Shown here: one piece after another, positions 1 through 9,419 of the stretch
How the letters are laid out: each line of letters opens with the position of its first letter
How positions within the stretch are numbered: the first letter of the stretch is position 1
Source: Chara braunii
Taxonomy: Eukaryota; Streptophyta; Charophyceae; Charales; Characeae
Length of the DNA: 23,905 nt
Direction of reading: 5' to 3'
Assembly: GCA_003427395.1 (NCBI GenBank)
Contig: BFEA01000152.1
Span: 1,636,931 to 1,660,835, forward strand
The notes under the pieces: generated by a model
Databases searched by the model: none
Told to the model about the DNA's origin: nothing
The model's input: the letters and a program-made list of their open reading frames with translations, nothing else
Position numbers and translations under genes: made by a program

Positions 1-48
<48 letters not shown>

Positions 49-96
49 ATCTTAGCGCTTTCAGGCGGGAGATTCTTTCACGATTCGCTGCATTCC

Positions 97-170
<74 letters not shown>

Positions 171-209
171 CCAGCGAGTTTGGCGCAGGCCTCCGTGCAA
201 CTCGTCGGG

Positions 210-278
<69 letters not shown>
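1..278. repeat. AG/GA and GT microsatellites
   Basis: Three dinucleotide runs: AG at 1-45, GA at about 100-170 with one AC interruption, and GT at about 212-277. The two spacers are unique sequence. Open frames across them are artefacts of period-2 repeats (poly-RE, poly-CV). No gene is supported. Confidence 0.97.
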
Positions 279-279
<1 letters not shown>

Positions 280-461
280 CCCAGGCGCGTACGAAAGTGT
301 GAAAATGACAATGAATCTTACCTGTTTATCATGGGAGATTCATTCTCATTTTCAATAAATTGAACGCACGAAAATATCCAAAATGAGAATGAATCTTCCG
401 TGATAAACACAGAAGATTCATTCTCATTCGTCATACTCTTGAACTCGCCGGGGCTGACACA
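276..461. mobile_element. Foldback element (imperfect inverted repeat)
   Basis: The left arm (about 276-352) and right arm (about 380-461) are inverted copies of each other around a 27-bp AT-rich loop. The inner part is strongest, with TTTATCA, GAAGATTCATT and TCTCATTTT-type blocks pairing across the loop. The outer part (GAGCCCAGGCG against CAGCCCCGGCG) is more diverged. This architecture fits a foldback or MITE-like element. No target-site duplication is clear because both ends run into microsatellites. Confidence 0.7.
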
Positions 462-464
462 ATG

Positions 465-523
465 TGAGAGAGAGAGAGAGAGGGACTTGGCGAAATGCAC
501 AGACCCTTGCGACAAACTCGTTG

Positions 524-592
<69 letters not shown>
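465..592. repeat. GA tract, 43-bp spacer, long CT tract
   Basis: GA at about 465-482 is followed by a spacer and then a pure CT run at about 525-592. GA and CT are complementary, so the block can itself form a hairpin. The spacer resembles the one at 171-212 (TTGGCG and ACTCGT/GGG blocks in the same order). Confidence 0.95.
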
Positions 593-595
<3 letters not shown>

Positions 596-654
596 CGCTT
601 GCAAAACGACTTTCTTGGTTTTTCGATTTCCTGCTTTTTCTGGGCAGACGAATT

Positions 655-693
655 GTCGTTTTTTCTTTTTTTCTTTTTTTTTTTCTTTTTTTG
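655..693 (-). other. A-rich tail of the LINE
   Basis: The plus strand is a T-rich run interrupted by single Cs. On the minus strand this reads as an A-rich 3' tail directly after the LINE 3' region, fixing orientation and 3' end. Confidence 0.8.
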
Positions 694-699
694 GGTACC

Positions 700-1563
700 A
701 ATCGGTAGCTCGAGGCTCGGTAAGGTTCGGTTTACCGGTAGGCTGAGCCACGGGCCTTAACAACCGCTAGGTACTGGTGGTTTAACGGAAGGTCCATGCC
801 CTCCTTACCTCTCTTTCTCAAGGACCGTTGAAGGGGGTCTGTTCTTAATGAGGCAATAGGTATACCATTAATTACTATTAAGGCTGACCACTCTGCAATG
901 TCATCATAAGATTCCTGAATTCTGACTTGTGTCAGGACTGCTGGCGGGCAAATTCTCCCTCTGATTCGTCCCTTAGTTGGAGGATTGAAGACTTGAGTGT
1001 GCTCTGTCGCTGCCAGCATTCGAAGGAGCATGTACCGTCCGAGTTAGTTTGAGTTAACTTTCGAAACTCTGTTAGATTTGCTTCGTGTTTGTCCGTGTAC
1101 CAAAATCCTGGGGGATCTATGCCATGTGGACTTAGGATTTCTGCCCAGCTGACAGGTATCGCTTATGTTAACGCCCTCCACTTTTTCTCCACCTGTCTCA
1201 AGTTTCCTAGCTTGGTCCTCAGATCCGAGTCTAGAATCCAGTCTCCCCCGAACTCGTCTCAAATATCCTTGATACGGGATACCTCTTTTTCAACCCACGC
1301 TCTTCCAAAGCTACCTGCTGCCCTGTCTACTGCAAACCAACTGTTGTCTTATTTCCTTATTCTTGGGTTATCAAAAAGGATCTGGGATAGAACCTCTTGC
1401 TTCGTGACCGGCTCTCGCCTGCAATCTGGTTTGATCTTCTGTCATGCTCTCAAGAAGTTGGTCCGGAGTTCTGAAGAAACTGGTTTGCGCAGGAAGGAGT
1501 CAATCCAGACACAAGTCCAAACATCCTCGAGTCTGCAAAGGTACTAGCTTTTCATCATGGTTT
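700..1563 (-). pseudogene. LINE ORF2 C-terminal extension and 3' untranslated region
   Basis: Minus-strand frames continue past the thumb with short recognisable pieces such as ILFDNPRI and WTCVWIDSFL, interrupted by stops and shifts. From about 1030 down to 700 no protein similarity is recognised. The sequence then runs into GGTACC and the A-rich tail. No intact zinc-knuckle or RNase H domain is visible. Confidence 0.6.
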
Positions 1564-1564
1564 G

Positions 1565-2386
1565 TTATGCCAGTTGCAACCAATGTTCATTTGAAGTCGA
1601 CCATAAGGCCTTCACCACCCAGGAGACCAGCATTGTCGTGTTCTGTTTGTCTGGATCCTTCAACCCCAAACCACCTTCTTGTCGATTGTGACAGATGGTG
1701 TTCCAAGCTACTTTAACCAAGTGACCCTCTGACTCTGATGCAAAAGGTTTCCAAATGAATCTCAAATATCTTTTCTTCACCATCGCTTTCGTCTTGCCTC
1801 CCAACAGTCTAATCTTCCCCATGTACCATAACAAGGCCAACAGTGTGGTGTTTACCACAAGTGCTCTGCCCAAGAGGGAGAGGTGGGGGGCTTTGCCCCA
1901 AATCAAGAGTCGATGCATAGTCTTTTGTTGGAGCAATTCGTCTTGGTCTGCCACACAGGAAAGCAGAGCCACCTGTACCCCAAGAAAGCGTTCTGATTGA
2001 TCTACTTCGACTCTTCTCATTCCCCACTGCACCTGTAAAGAGTATGAGGCAAGAAGCAGGTAGACAGATTTAGACCAGTTAATTGCAGCCTCTAAAAGCT
2101 CATCGTATTCTCGCAAGCAAGCTCTCAATGCAGCAAGCAAAGTGTTCGTGTTGGCTACGACAACAAAGAGGTCGTCTGCTAGAGTTTTAACTCTACAGTC
2201 TCTTCCTCCTGTTTGTAGGCTAAGGATCTTCTGATGCATACAGATGTTGCCGAGGACCGTTTCCAATTGGACGACGAATAGCAGCGGAGTCAGGGGACAA
2301 GCCTGTCGAAGTGATCTTGAGAGGTTGAAGCTTTTGGAGAAGTGACCATTGACCATCATTGAGGTTGTGGAGTGTAAGTACATCAT
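1565..2386 (-). pseudogene. LINE reverse transcriptase, C-terminal half (palm motifs B-C, thumb)
   Basis: This open stretch of about 273 codons carries motif B as SLRQACPLTPLLF, with alanine where RQGCPL normally has glycine. Motif C appears as LADD (about 2172-2186), keeping both catalytic aspartates, followed by INWSKS and a FLGVQV block. The thumb-like segment includes APHLSLLGRALVVN and NRQEGGLGLKD, all typical of plant L1 ORF2. The upstream methionine is internal to the domain and is not a true start. Keeping both motif C aspartates while losing the frame supports a young, dead copy. Confidence 0.92.
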
Positions 2387-2387
2387 T

Positions 2388-2969
2388 GACTATAACCCAT
2401 TTGCAGAAACTCTCTCCGAATCCCAATCATCTGAGGGGAGTAAGGACATATGACCAGTTCACCCGTTCATATACCTTTTCCATATCTTGCAGCAGGATGG
2501 CGTAATCCACGTTGTCCTCTTGCACCGTCTCCATAGCCTCGATTGCAGTGATAATGTTGATGAAAATCGAACGGCCCTCGACAAATGTTGCCTGATCATC
2601 CAAGATCAAGTCCGACAGATACTTAGCCACTCTGCGCGCCAAGATTTTGGCGAGAATCTTGTGGGCCACGTTGAAGAGTGAAATTGGTTGCCAATTCCGA
2701 ATTTCACTCTTGTCCTTCTTCTTGAAGAGTATTGAGATGATACAATTGCAGGCGTTCTTTGGAAGTTTCCCTCCAATGAGAACTTCGTTGTAGATGTCCA
2801 CCAAGTCCTTCCCAAGTGACTGCCAAAAGACGGAGTAGAACTCCACTAGCAGGTCGTCGTCACCCGGAACTTTCCCTTTAGCCATGGTGCCAAGCGTAGT
2901 CCTCGCTTCCTCTTTTATGATAGGTCTGTCAAGGTCCAGTTGACCATGCTGAGGCAGTCTTGCCTTCAA
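2388..2969 (-). pseudogene. LINE reverse transcriptase, N-terminal half (fingers and motif A)
   Basis: Non-LTR reverse transcriptase blocks appear in order: KGKVPGDDDLLVEFY (usual form GKAPGPDG), LFKKKDKSEIRNWQPISLFN, ILARRV, QATFVEGRSI, and motif A in the form LLQDMEKVYERVNW. The first motif A aspartate is present; the second is glutamate. A TGA stop at about 2424-2426 follows LTPLR, and the same frame continues with LGFGESFCKWV, a normal next block. The stop is therefore a point mutation inside the domain. A frameshift near 2340-2390 then moves the reading into the next segment. Confidence 0.9.
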
Positions 2970-3464
2970 GTTATGCCAGTGAGAGTTGTTGGTCGCCAGG
3001 TTTGTATGTTCCTTCCTCTAGTCTTCTAGAAGTAATGTCGTTTTGGTAGTAGTATGTTGCGTACTTACACAAGTCCGAGTCCAATGGTCTGGTGGCAACA
3101 GGTTCCGAGTCGCAGAAAGGGTGTGTCAATTCCTTTATTGACTGCGCAGATCTCCTTGGCAGCAGGCGCTGGAACGATTCCTTGGACATCCTATCGTAAA
3201 CTGTCAGACCCTTAATCATCTTCAGCCTCTCTGCCCAGACCTCCTCTTCCTTTTGTTGGAGCATGTCTCACTCACCCATTCTCTTTGCTTTTTCCTTCCC
3301 CCATACTTCCTTTGATACGGGGTGAGCGAGCATGCGTTTCTCTGCGTATTCCACTTTCTTCTTGCACAACTGTTCTTCTTTGTTGCGTTGCAGCGCAAGG
3401 AGTCTTCAGAAGGCATTGAGCATGTTCGAGATAATCTTTCAAGTTGAGCCAATTTCCCACCAAT
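2970..3464 (-). pseudogene. LINE linker between endonuclease and reverse transcriptase
   Basis: Charged, helix-prone sequence in at least two frames: an ADWWEIG/NWLNLKDYLEHAQ-like junction near 3420-3470, then QQKEEEVWAERLKMIKG, then segments with YYYQNDI and KPGDQQ. This matches the lysine- and glutamate-rich spacer expected between endonuclease and polymerase in plant L1 ORF2. Shifts near 3440 and 3260 break the reading. No independent function is implied. Confidence 0.75.
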
Positions 3465-4310
3465 CAGCTAAGGATTCGAACTGTTCCTTACGAGCAGTCC
3501 ATCTTTCCAAGAATTTTGTGACCCACTGTCTGATGTTTGGGTCGACCAAATTTTTGGTGTTTAACCGAAAATAGCCTTTCCCCTTAGCATGTTTTTCGCC
3601 TATCTGAAAGTCTACCACAACCGGACTATGGTCCGAGAGGGGATGGTTAATGTTGTCTATTTTGATCAGAGTTTCCAATCCGGCCTCACATGTCAGAATG
3701 AAGTCCAGGCTTCTCCCTCGACCTTGATGGGAGAACCACGTGAAGCCTGGGTCGAGTGGGTGTGTCAGTCTGTACGGATCATGCAAACAGTGGTCGGTCA
3801 TAAAATCAGTGAGTGGCATAATGGTCTTCGGATTATCTCTCACACCTATCATTTTGTTGTCGTCTAGGGACTGATTCCAATCGTCGGAAACAATTAAGTT
3901 ATCTACATCTGACAGACAATAAGGAAGATCCTTCAGGAATCCCTCACGCTCTTTTCTGTTAACTGGTGCATATATCGTTGCGATTGCCCATTCTTTTGTA
4001 CCTACTTCCGACTTCAGCCAAACCCATCTCCCCCATAAGTCTTCGTAGTAATCGATTATCTGAGGGCTCATGTCTTTGTGTACTAGAAGAGCGACACCAC
4101 CACTGGAACCTTGGGTTGGGGACCAAATCTGCGGTCCGTCCCCCCAGTTATCCAGGCTCCGCACCTTTTCTTCATTAAGTTTTGTTTCCTGAATGCACAT
4201 AACAGAAACCCAATTATCATGGATCCATTTCTTTAGTCTTTGCTTTTTCCTCCTGCCTGCAGTATCCCCTAGCCCGCACTGCAGATGTTCCACGTGGCAA
4301 TTGTTAGTTT
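3439..4310 (-). pseudogene. LINE endonuclease (APE-type) domain, frameshifted
   Basis: The endonuclease nicks target DNA to start target-primed reverse transcription. Visible motifs are the metal-binding glutamate in IQETKL, the IYAPV block, SDDWN in place of the usual GGDFN, the GFTWF block and the terminal SDHSPV block with its catalytic histidine. The first conserved block, TIATWNI at about 4288-4308, lies in a different frame from the downstream GLGDTAG block, so an indel falls near 4268-4287. The main open stretch has a GTG at its 5' edge and no believable start codon. Catalytic residues are mostly kept, which suggests fairly recent loss. It continues towards the linker and reverse transcriptase. 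Confidence 0.88.
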
Positions 4311-5219
4311 AACCGTTAATTTTAACTCCTCCCGCGCGATTGGATATGGGAAGCATCCGACCTGGACTGATTGCCCGACCTCGTTAGTGTGTCTACCGGC
4401 CATGGTTGTGTCAGAGCTTCCTTCACAAAGGGCGAGTCCAATCCCTTATCCTTATAAAGTTTGATCTTCAGTTCAACTACGCACTGTCGAGCGAATCAGT
4501 CTGGCACCGCACAAAATGGGATGGGACTCTCCCGGCCGCGTCACGCAGAAGTCGGTTTGATCCTCGTCGTGAATACACATGGAGTTTCCGCAAACCACTC
4601 CGGCCGAGTGCGCTAGCCATACCTTTTGCGAGCCCCTACGACACGATGAGGCCTACGCGAGGTACGATTTACCTCCACCTTGCGGGAGTTGTCACCTCCC
4701 TTCGGTGGGCGTATCCCCGTCGAGCTACCAGTCCACAGTACGAAAATTAATCAGCTGCAATCGCGGAGGTGGACCAGCGAATGACGTTTCTCGTTTGCTG
4801 TAGCATAGGGGGTACGCGTAGTCTTACGCCTCTATCGGACCCGCATGCGAACCGACGCCTTGGGGGGCTGAGGTCCCAAGCGTGATCCTCGTCGGTCGAC
4901 TAGGACGCATCCCACACACCACGTGTACACCACTCTAAAGACATAAAATTAAAACATGCATGCACACGCACGTATACAGGACGACACAGAACAAACAATG
5001 CGACAACACTCCTAGTCCCTTAGTAGCCATCCCATAACTCTCCGATGCGAAAATCGGATGGGCGTCCCGTGCGAGACTTCGTATAAAATCGCGAGGGCGC
5101 AGGGCTAACTCATATCGACTCGCAATGCAAGCATATGCAAGCAGTCACAATGATGGCGTACTATGTAGTACCCATACTCATGTGGTCCTCGTTAATCCCA
5201 AGGGTCGCATTCAACACTC
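4311..5219. other. Unassigned sequence, possibly LINE 5' region or an older repeat
   Basis: GC-moderate sequence with short unrelated frames only. The plus-strand frame at 4406-4750 (114 codons) shows no family motif. No ORF1, LTR end, primer-binding site or RNA gene was recognised. Confidence 0.5.
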
Positions 5220-5221
5220 AA

Positions 5222-5434
5222 GTGTCGGCTGACACGCGCCTTGAAGGATTTATCTTTTGACGCTCGACAACCGTCAAGCGCGGTTGAGAACCACACCCTC
5301 TTCTGCACCCTGCGAAGAGTGGGTGGTACATAGGTTCATACATATGGTGACAATCGTCTCTTATCGCCCTAGAGACCAACTCTCTCACCCAGGGTCTGGA
5401 AAGAAGTCAAGGGGTTTTACTTTGACGGTTGTCG
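5222..5434. repeat. Cluster of nested short inverted repeats
   Basis: A perfect 13-bp inverted repeat (CGACAACCGTCAA at 5265-5277, complement at 5422-5434) encloses a hairpin at 5290-5327 with 11 of 13 pairs. A short GTGTC/GACAC hairpin lies just outside at about 5222-5235. This could be the end of an unidentified element or a structured RNA. Confidence 0.55.
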
Positions 5435-5435
5435 C

Positions 5436-6235
5436 GGACTACAACGTTCAACTATAAAAATTAATAAGCAAAATCAATCAATAAATAAAGAAACACCCAA
5501 CACTCATATATCAAATCAGGACTCGAGATAAAATAAAAGAAGGGGGGAACGTAAACCCATCAGATATGCAGATCGTGTGACACATGGTTTTCATTTTCAA
5601 TGCCTCCAAAGTAAGGCTCGTACACAGGCTCCAAGACACTGACCTGTATAAAAGAACAAAGACACAGACGAACGTCACATTGTCATACACCAATGTGGTC
5701 AACTTTACTGTTCCGTGTAACTCACACCACACCTTACACACTCAATCCCCAGTCATAATCCAACTTTCCATAAATCTCATAAGTTCTTTATAATGACCAT
5801 TAAAAGAAGTCCGGTTGAAACCCTCAAAGAAACATATCAAATCTCAGAGCTAAGGCAATCAAGTTGAGATATATGTGTAAGCAAAGTTGTGTCGTGAGCC
5901 GACGAGTCGGCGATCAACCAACCGACCTGTTATCAGTGATAACAGAAGATGTTCCTCGTAAGATCAAGCTGGATTTAGTCTTTATCCTGAATCGAAACGA
6001 TAAAAATGACCTATAACACAGGACAAATCAATTATCAAATTAGGCTTATGCGTGTATGGAAAATAAATTCCCATATCACACTCCCACTCAAAATTTTCCA
6101 ACGACAAAATTTGAATCTACTTCCAAGCAAGTGTCCAAAGAAAGGTAGACCTTTCGACAGTATCTTCCCTATATAGAGTGAATCATCAGAATCGTCACCT
6201 GTCGAAATATAATCTAACCCATTTTAAACTAGGAA
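5436..6235. other. AT-rich spacer, no gene seen
   Basis: No coding frame with a recognisable product. Two small perfect palindromes occur: GCCGAC/GTCGGC at 5898-5911 and TGTTATCA/TGATAACA at 5928-5944. A weak relative of the 122-bp repeat begins near 6148. Confidence 0.5.
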
Positions 6236-6780
6236 AATTTCGGCAGTGTTTTCGGTAGGAAAAGTGTCTTCTAATAATTTATATTAACTAAATATAAAAA
6301 TAAAACAATTTGTAATTTTGGAAAGTCAAATTTTGTCTGACTCCCTAAATTAGTAAAAATTTTGGCAACACTCCCTTTAGAAAGGAAGACTTTCGAAATT
6401 TTTACTAAGTCAGATATGAATCTAGAGCAAAACATGAGTTCAACTAAGACATAATTTAACTAACTCATTAGATTTGTAAAAAATTCGGTAACACTTCTTT
6501 AAAAGAAATGTTAATCCAAAATTTATACAAAGCTAAGTTCAGAATTTCAAGTGACTTTGACTTCTCAAGGTCCAATTTTGTCCAACTTCCAAATTAGCAA
6601 AATTTTGGGCAGCATTCCCTTTAGAAAAGAAGACTTCCCAGATTTTTACAGAGTTATATATAAAATTTGGACAATTTGGACTTTGGAAAGTCAAATTTTA
6701 ACCAACTCTTTGGATTTGCATAAATTTCGGCAGCGCTTCCTGTAGAGAAAGTAGCTTACCAAAATTTATACAAAGCCAAG
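6236..6780. repeat. Tandem array of about 122-bp hairpin-forming monomers
   Basis: Diverged copies start near 6236, 6357, 6481, 6601 and 6723, a spacing of 120-124 bp; the last is partial. Each has a conserved centre resembling CGGCAGCACTCCCTTTAG then GAAAGNAGACTT, flanked by AT-rich inverted arms. For example, TAGTAAAAATTT before the centre at 6350 is complementary to AAATTTTTACTA after it. The arms differ between monomers but stay complementary in several of them. No protein frame is consistent across the copies. Confidence 0.75.
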
Positions 6781-7073
6781 TATAACAAATGATCAAAAAA
6801 AATGCAGAAATTAACCTAAGTAAAAAAAATACTTAGCTTAGAAAATGCAGGAATTGAAACTAACTCCTATCGCTCTAGCACACGGCGAGCGGCTAAAGCA
6901 ACTACCTATCAAACTGAAACTCAAACTAAGTAGCAATTTTACTCAGCCACATGCATGTAAAACCTCAAAGGTAAGTATTCTCAACTCACCATCCCAAAGT
7001 CAACCTTATCAAACAATAGTTCATAATCTTTCAATGATTTATCCCCTTTATCCCCAACTTACATAAGGCACAA

Positions 7074-7750
7074 AGCTAGACCACCCAATCTTATGGGAAC
7101 ATGTCTAGCTCAGCTATAGAATATACAAAAACACAGGGCACTACAACTTTTTTCTTCTTTAAACGCATGATTAGGTTAGCCAGCCTAGTCGCCCTGAACC
7201 ATTTAAGTATCCAAGTTATACATAACTGTCTGCACTTTGTCTTTTAAGGTAACATATGACTGAACTGGTCATCTTAGATCAAGGTTCAGCCTGTCCTTTC
7301 TTACCGCAATTTTATTATTAATTCATACTCTCTTCAGTTGATGATAAACTATAGTCAAACTATCCAATCTTATGGAAAATTATATGACTAGCCTCTTCAT
7401 AAATAAAGTAGTATAAAATATAAACAATTTTACCTTTTGGTTTTCAGTATGTGCGTTGCTTCAGACTACACCACCCAATCTTATGGGAACCTGTCCAGTC
7501 CTTTGCCCGAATTTCCCTCAGAATAAACAAGAATAAATTAATATACATTAAAAAATCCCAAACAAAACAAGGCAGCCAAGTCATCCAATCTTATGGAAAC
7601 CTACTTGGTTCTTGAAAAAGCAATCATAAGCAGCCCTCACAAGTCAGAGCAACCAAACCACTCAAACTTATAAAAACTTGTTTGGTCTTTTAGGCAATTG
7701 AAAATAAACAGAGCACTGGTCCCTCTAGTCTTATGGAGACTCTCATAGCC
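7074..7750. repeat. Series of small hairpins with shared CCAATCTTATGG loop
   Basis: At least five hairpins share a loop core close to CCAATCTTATGGGAAC. The arms are 7074-7081/7103-7110 (AGCTAGAC/GTCTAGCT), 7352-7357/7385-7390 (TAGTCA/TGACTA), 7464-7470/7492-7500 (bulged), 7576-7581/7603-7608 (CCAAGT/ACTTGG) and 7652-7658/7680-7686 (ACCAAAC/GTTTGGT). A related one at 7260-7265/7284-7289 (CTGAAC/GTTCAG) has a diverged loop. A degenerate core at about 7711-7745 lacks a clear stem. Confidence 0.75.
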
Positions 7751-7759
7751 TTTGGTTGA

Positions 7760-9280
7760 CCCAGTCAGACACAAGTAATACAACCTTTCTTCCACCTTTC
7801 CCCCGATGCAATCCCACAATCTGCTTTCAGTCAATACAACAAAAACTGAAACTGACATTTACACATGCATTCATTTACTTAAGTCTGAATTGTTATGAAA
7901 GTCAAACCAAAAGTCAAAGTAGGGATGCAAAAAATATACGTAGTCAAACATAGCAGAAATTACCTGGGTTTACAGAAGGAAAACACATGGTTACCTCTGT
8001 GTTCCCTGCCTCCATAACTCCTACTGAGTTCCGGCAGAGCTCCCGCAATCGGTGGGTTGACTACCCACAAAGTCTTGTTGCCGCCTTCCTCTCGTAACCT
8101 TAGACTAAACTTAGAGTGAGGAGGGAAGAAGAAGAAGTATTTAGTCTTTCAGATCTAGGAAATGGTGCACTCAAACTTCCGTGAGAGGGCATTGATTTTT
8201 TTACGCGCTTGAGGGCGCCTCAATGACGGTCAAACATGCAGTAATACCGCCAGATTGAAGTCACGGCGCCGAACTTTGACCTTCTGATGGTCTTCCAACT
8301 CGCAATAATGCCCCCCCTTGTAAGATGTCGCGCCTCACTTTCAGATGAAGCCGCATTTATGCAACTTAGAAGGGCAACGTTCATATAGAGCACACCCCTA
8401 TGCTCTATTTAAAAACATAGTAAGAACCCAGTCGAACACGGTAACCACGCGTAGCAGCAAGGTACCATGGTAGCAATGCACCGCACTAGATACAAAAAAA
8501 AATGCCACAACGTCACAAACTCGCAGTAACCGATGCACAGTGAAAAGCGCAGCAATATGCAGCCCTGGAAATAAACAGTCATGCTCGCCACAAACTATGC
8601 AGCAAGGTGCACTGTGAAGCCGACAGCAACAGCAACAGTAAAACAACGAACTTCCACGACAATAAATTTTTGGTGGATACCGTCAGTTGATTCCTCAATA
8701 TGGCCACAGTAACTTCAACACAACAAAACTTGTTCTAAGTAGAATAAAAATTGTCGTTGTAAGAAAAAATCAGCAGCAGTCCTTGACTCCTTACCAAAAT
8801 TCACCAATTTTATTTCCACATGACAGCAGCCTCCCGAACTTACAATTCAGACATATCTCTGGTCTTGATCAACAGTGTCGTTCTCAAGACAACTGTGCTA
8901 CGCGAAGACCTAGCATCAACACATGGACACACAACAGTCTGGTCTGACAACAACACAGAACTGCACAGGTCAATAGCCACTCCAAATGCTGAGAACCAGG
9001 TAATATTCATGCCATAAAATTTCATATCAGACTACGTGCACAATTTGTCATCACAGCCTAACTCGTTGAGGCACCCTGCATCACAGGTTCAAAGGCAAGT
9101 GCTCTCTCTTTTACGCACGACCTGCGGTCCTGGCCAGATACTTATCACTTTGCCCTGCTACCTCCCCTGTCGCCTCTCATCCCTTCTTCATAATGGCTAG
9201 GTGGTTCGCTCCCTTGTTCGGACATGGCAATGTGTTTTCAACGTTGATAGATAGAAGGTTAACAACACGTAAAATCTTCA
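7760..9280. other. Spacer without recognised gene
   Basis: AT-rich to mixed composition, with only short frames of 60-86 codons and no family motif. No tRNA, rRNA, LTR ends or terminal inverted repeats were recognised. Confidence 0.5.
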
Positions 9281-9419
9281 TCATACATATATTATATATG
9301 CAACTTAGACCCAATTTTTTTCATTGTTCAAGTTTTCTTCACTCTTATTCTCAATTTTCAGGATACATTTGAAACGTTGCAAATTTCTCATCGCCCATGT
9401 TGTTGTCGTCATAGTTGTT

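Larger units (their letters stand above)
655..4310 (-). mobile_element. Degenerate L1-type (non-LTR) LINE retrotransposon
   Basis: Read on the minus strand, this stretch holds, in order, an apurinic-type endonuclease, a linker, a reverse transcriptase, a carboxy-terminal extension, an untranslated segment and an A-rich tail (the T-rich run at about 659-692 of the plus strand). This is the ORF2 order of plant L1-like elements. The coding sequence is broken by several frameshifts and at least one in-frame stop, so it is not autonomous. ORF1 is not recognised upstream, so the element may be 5'-truncated near 4300-4450. The left boundary is set by the A-tail; the right boundary is uncertain. No target-site duplication was identified. 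Confidence 0.9.

Noticed and set aside
45-763. Frames encoding poly-RE, poly-SL, poly-CV and poly-TH
   Set aside because: Dinucleotide microsatellites give alternating dipeptides in every frame; no unique domain is attached.
4311-9280. LTR retrotransposon
   Set aside because: No gag-pol motifs, paired LTRs, primer-binding site or polypurine tract were recognised; it remains possible as a solo or non-autonomous element.
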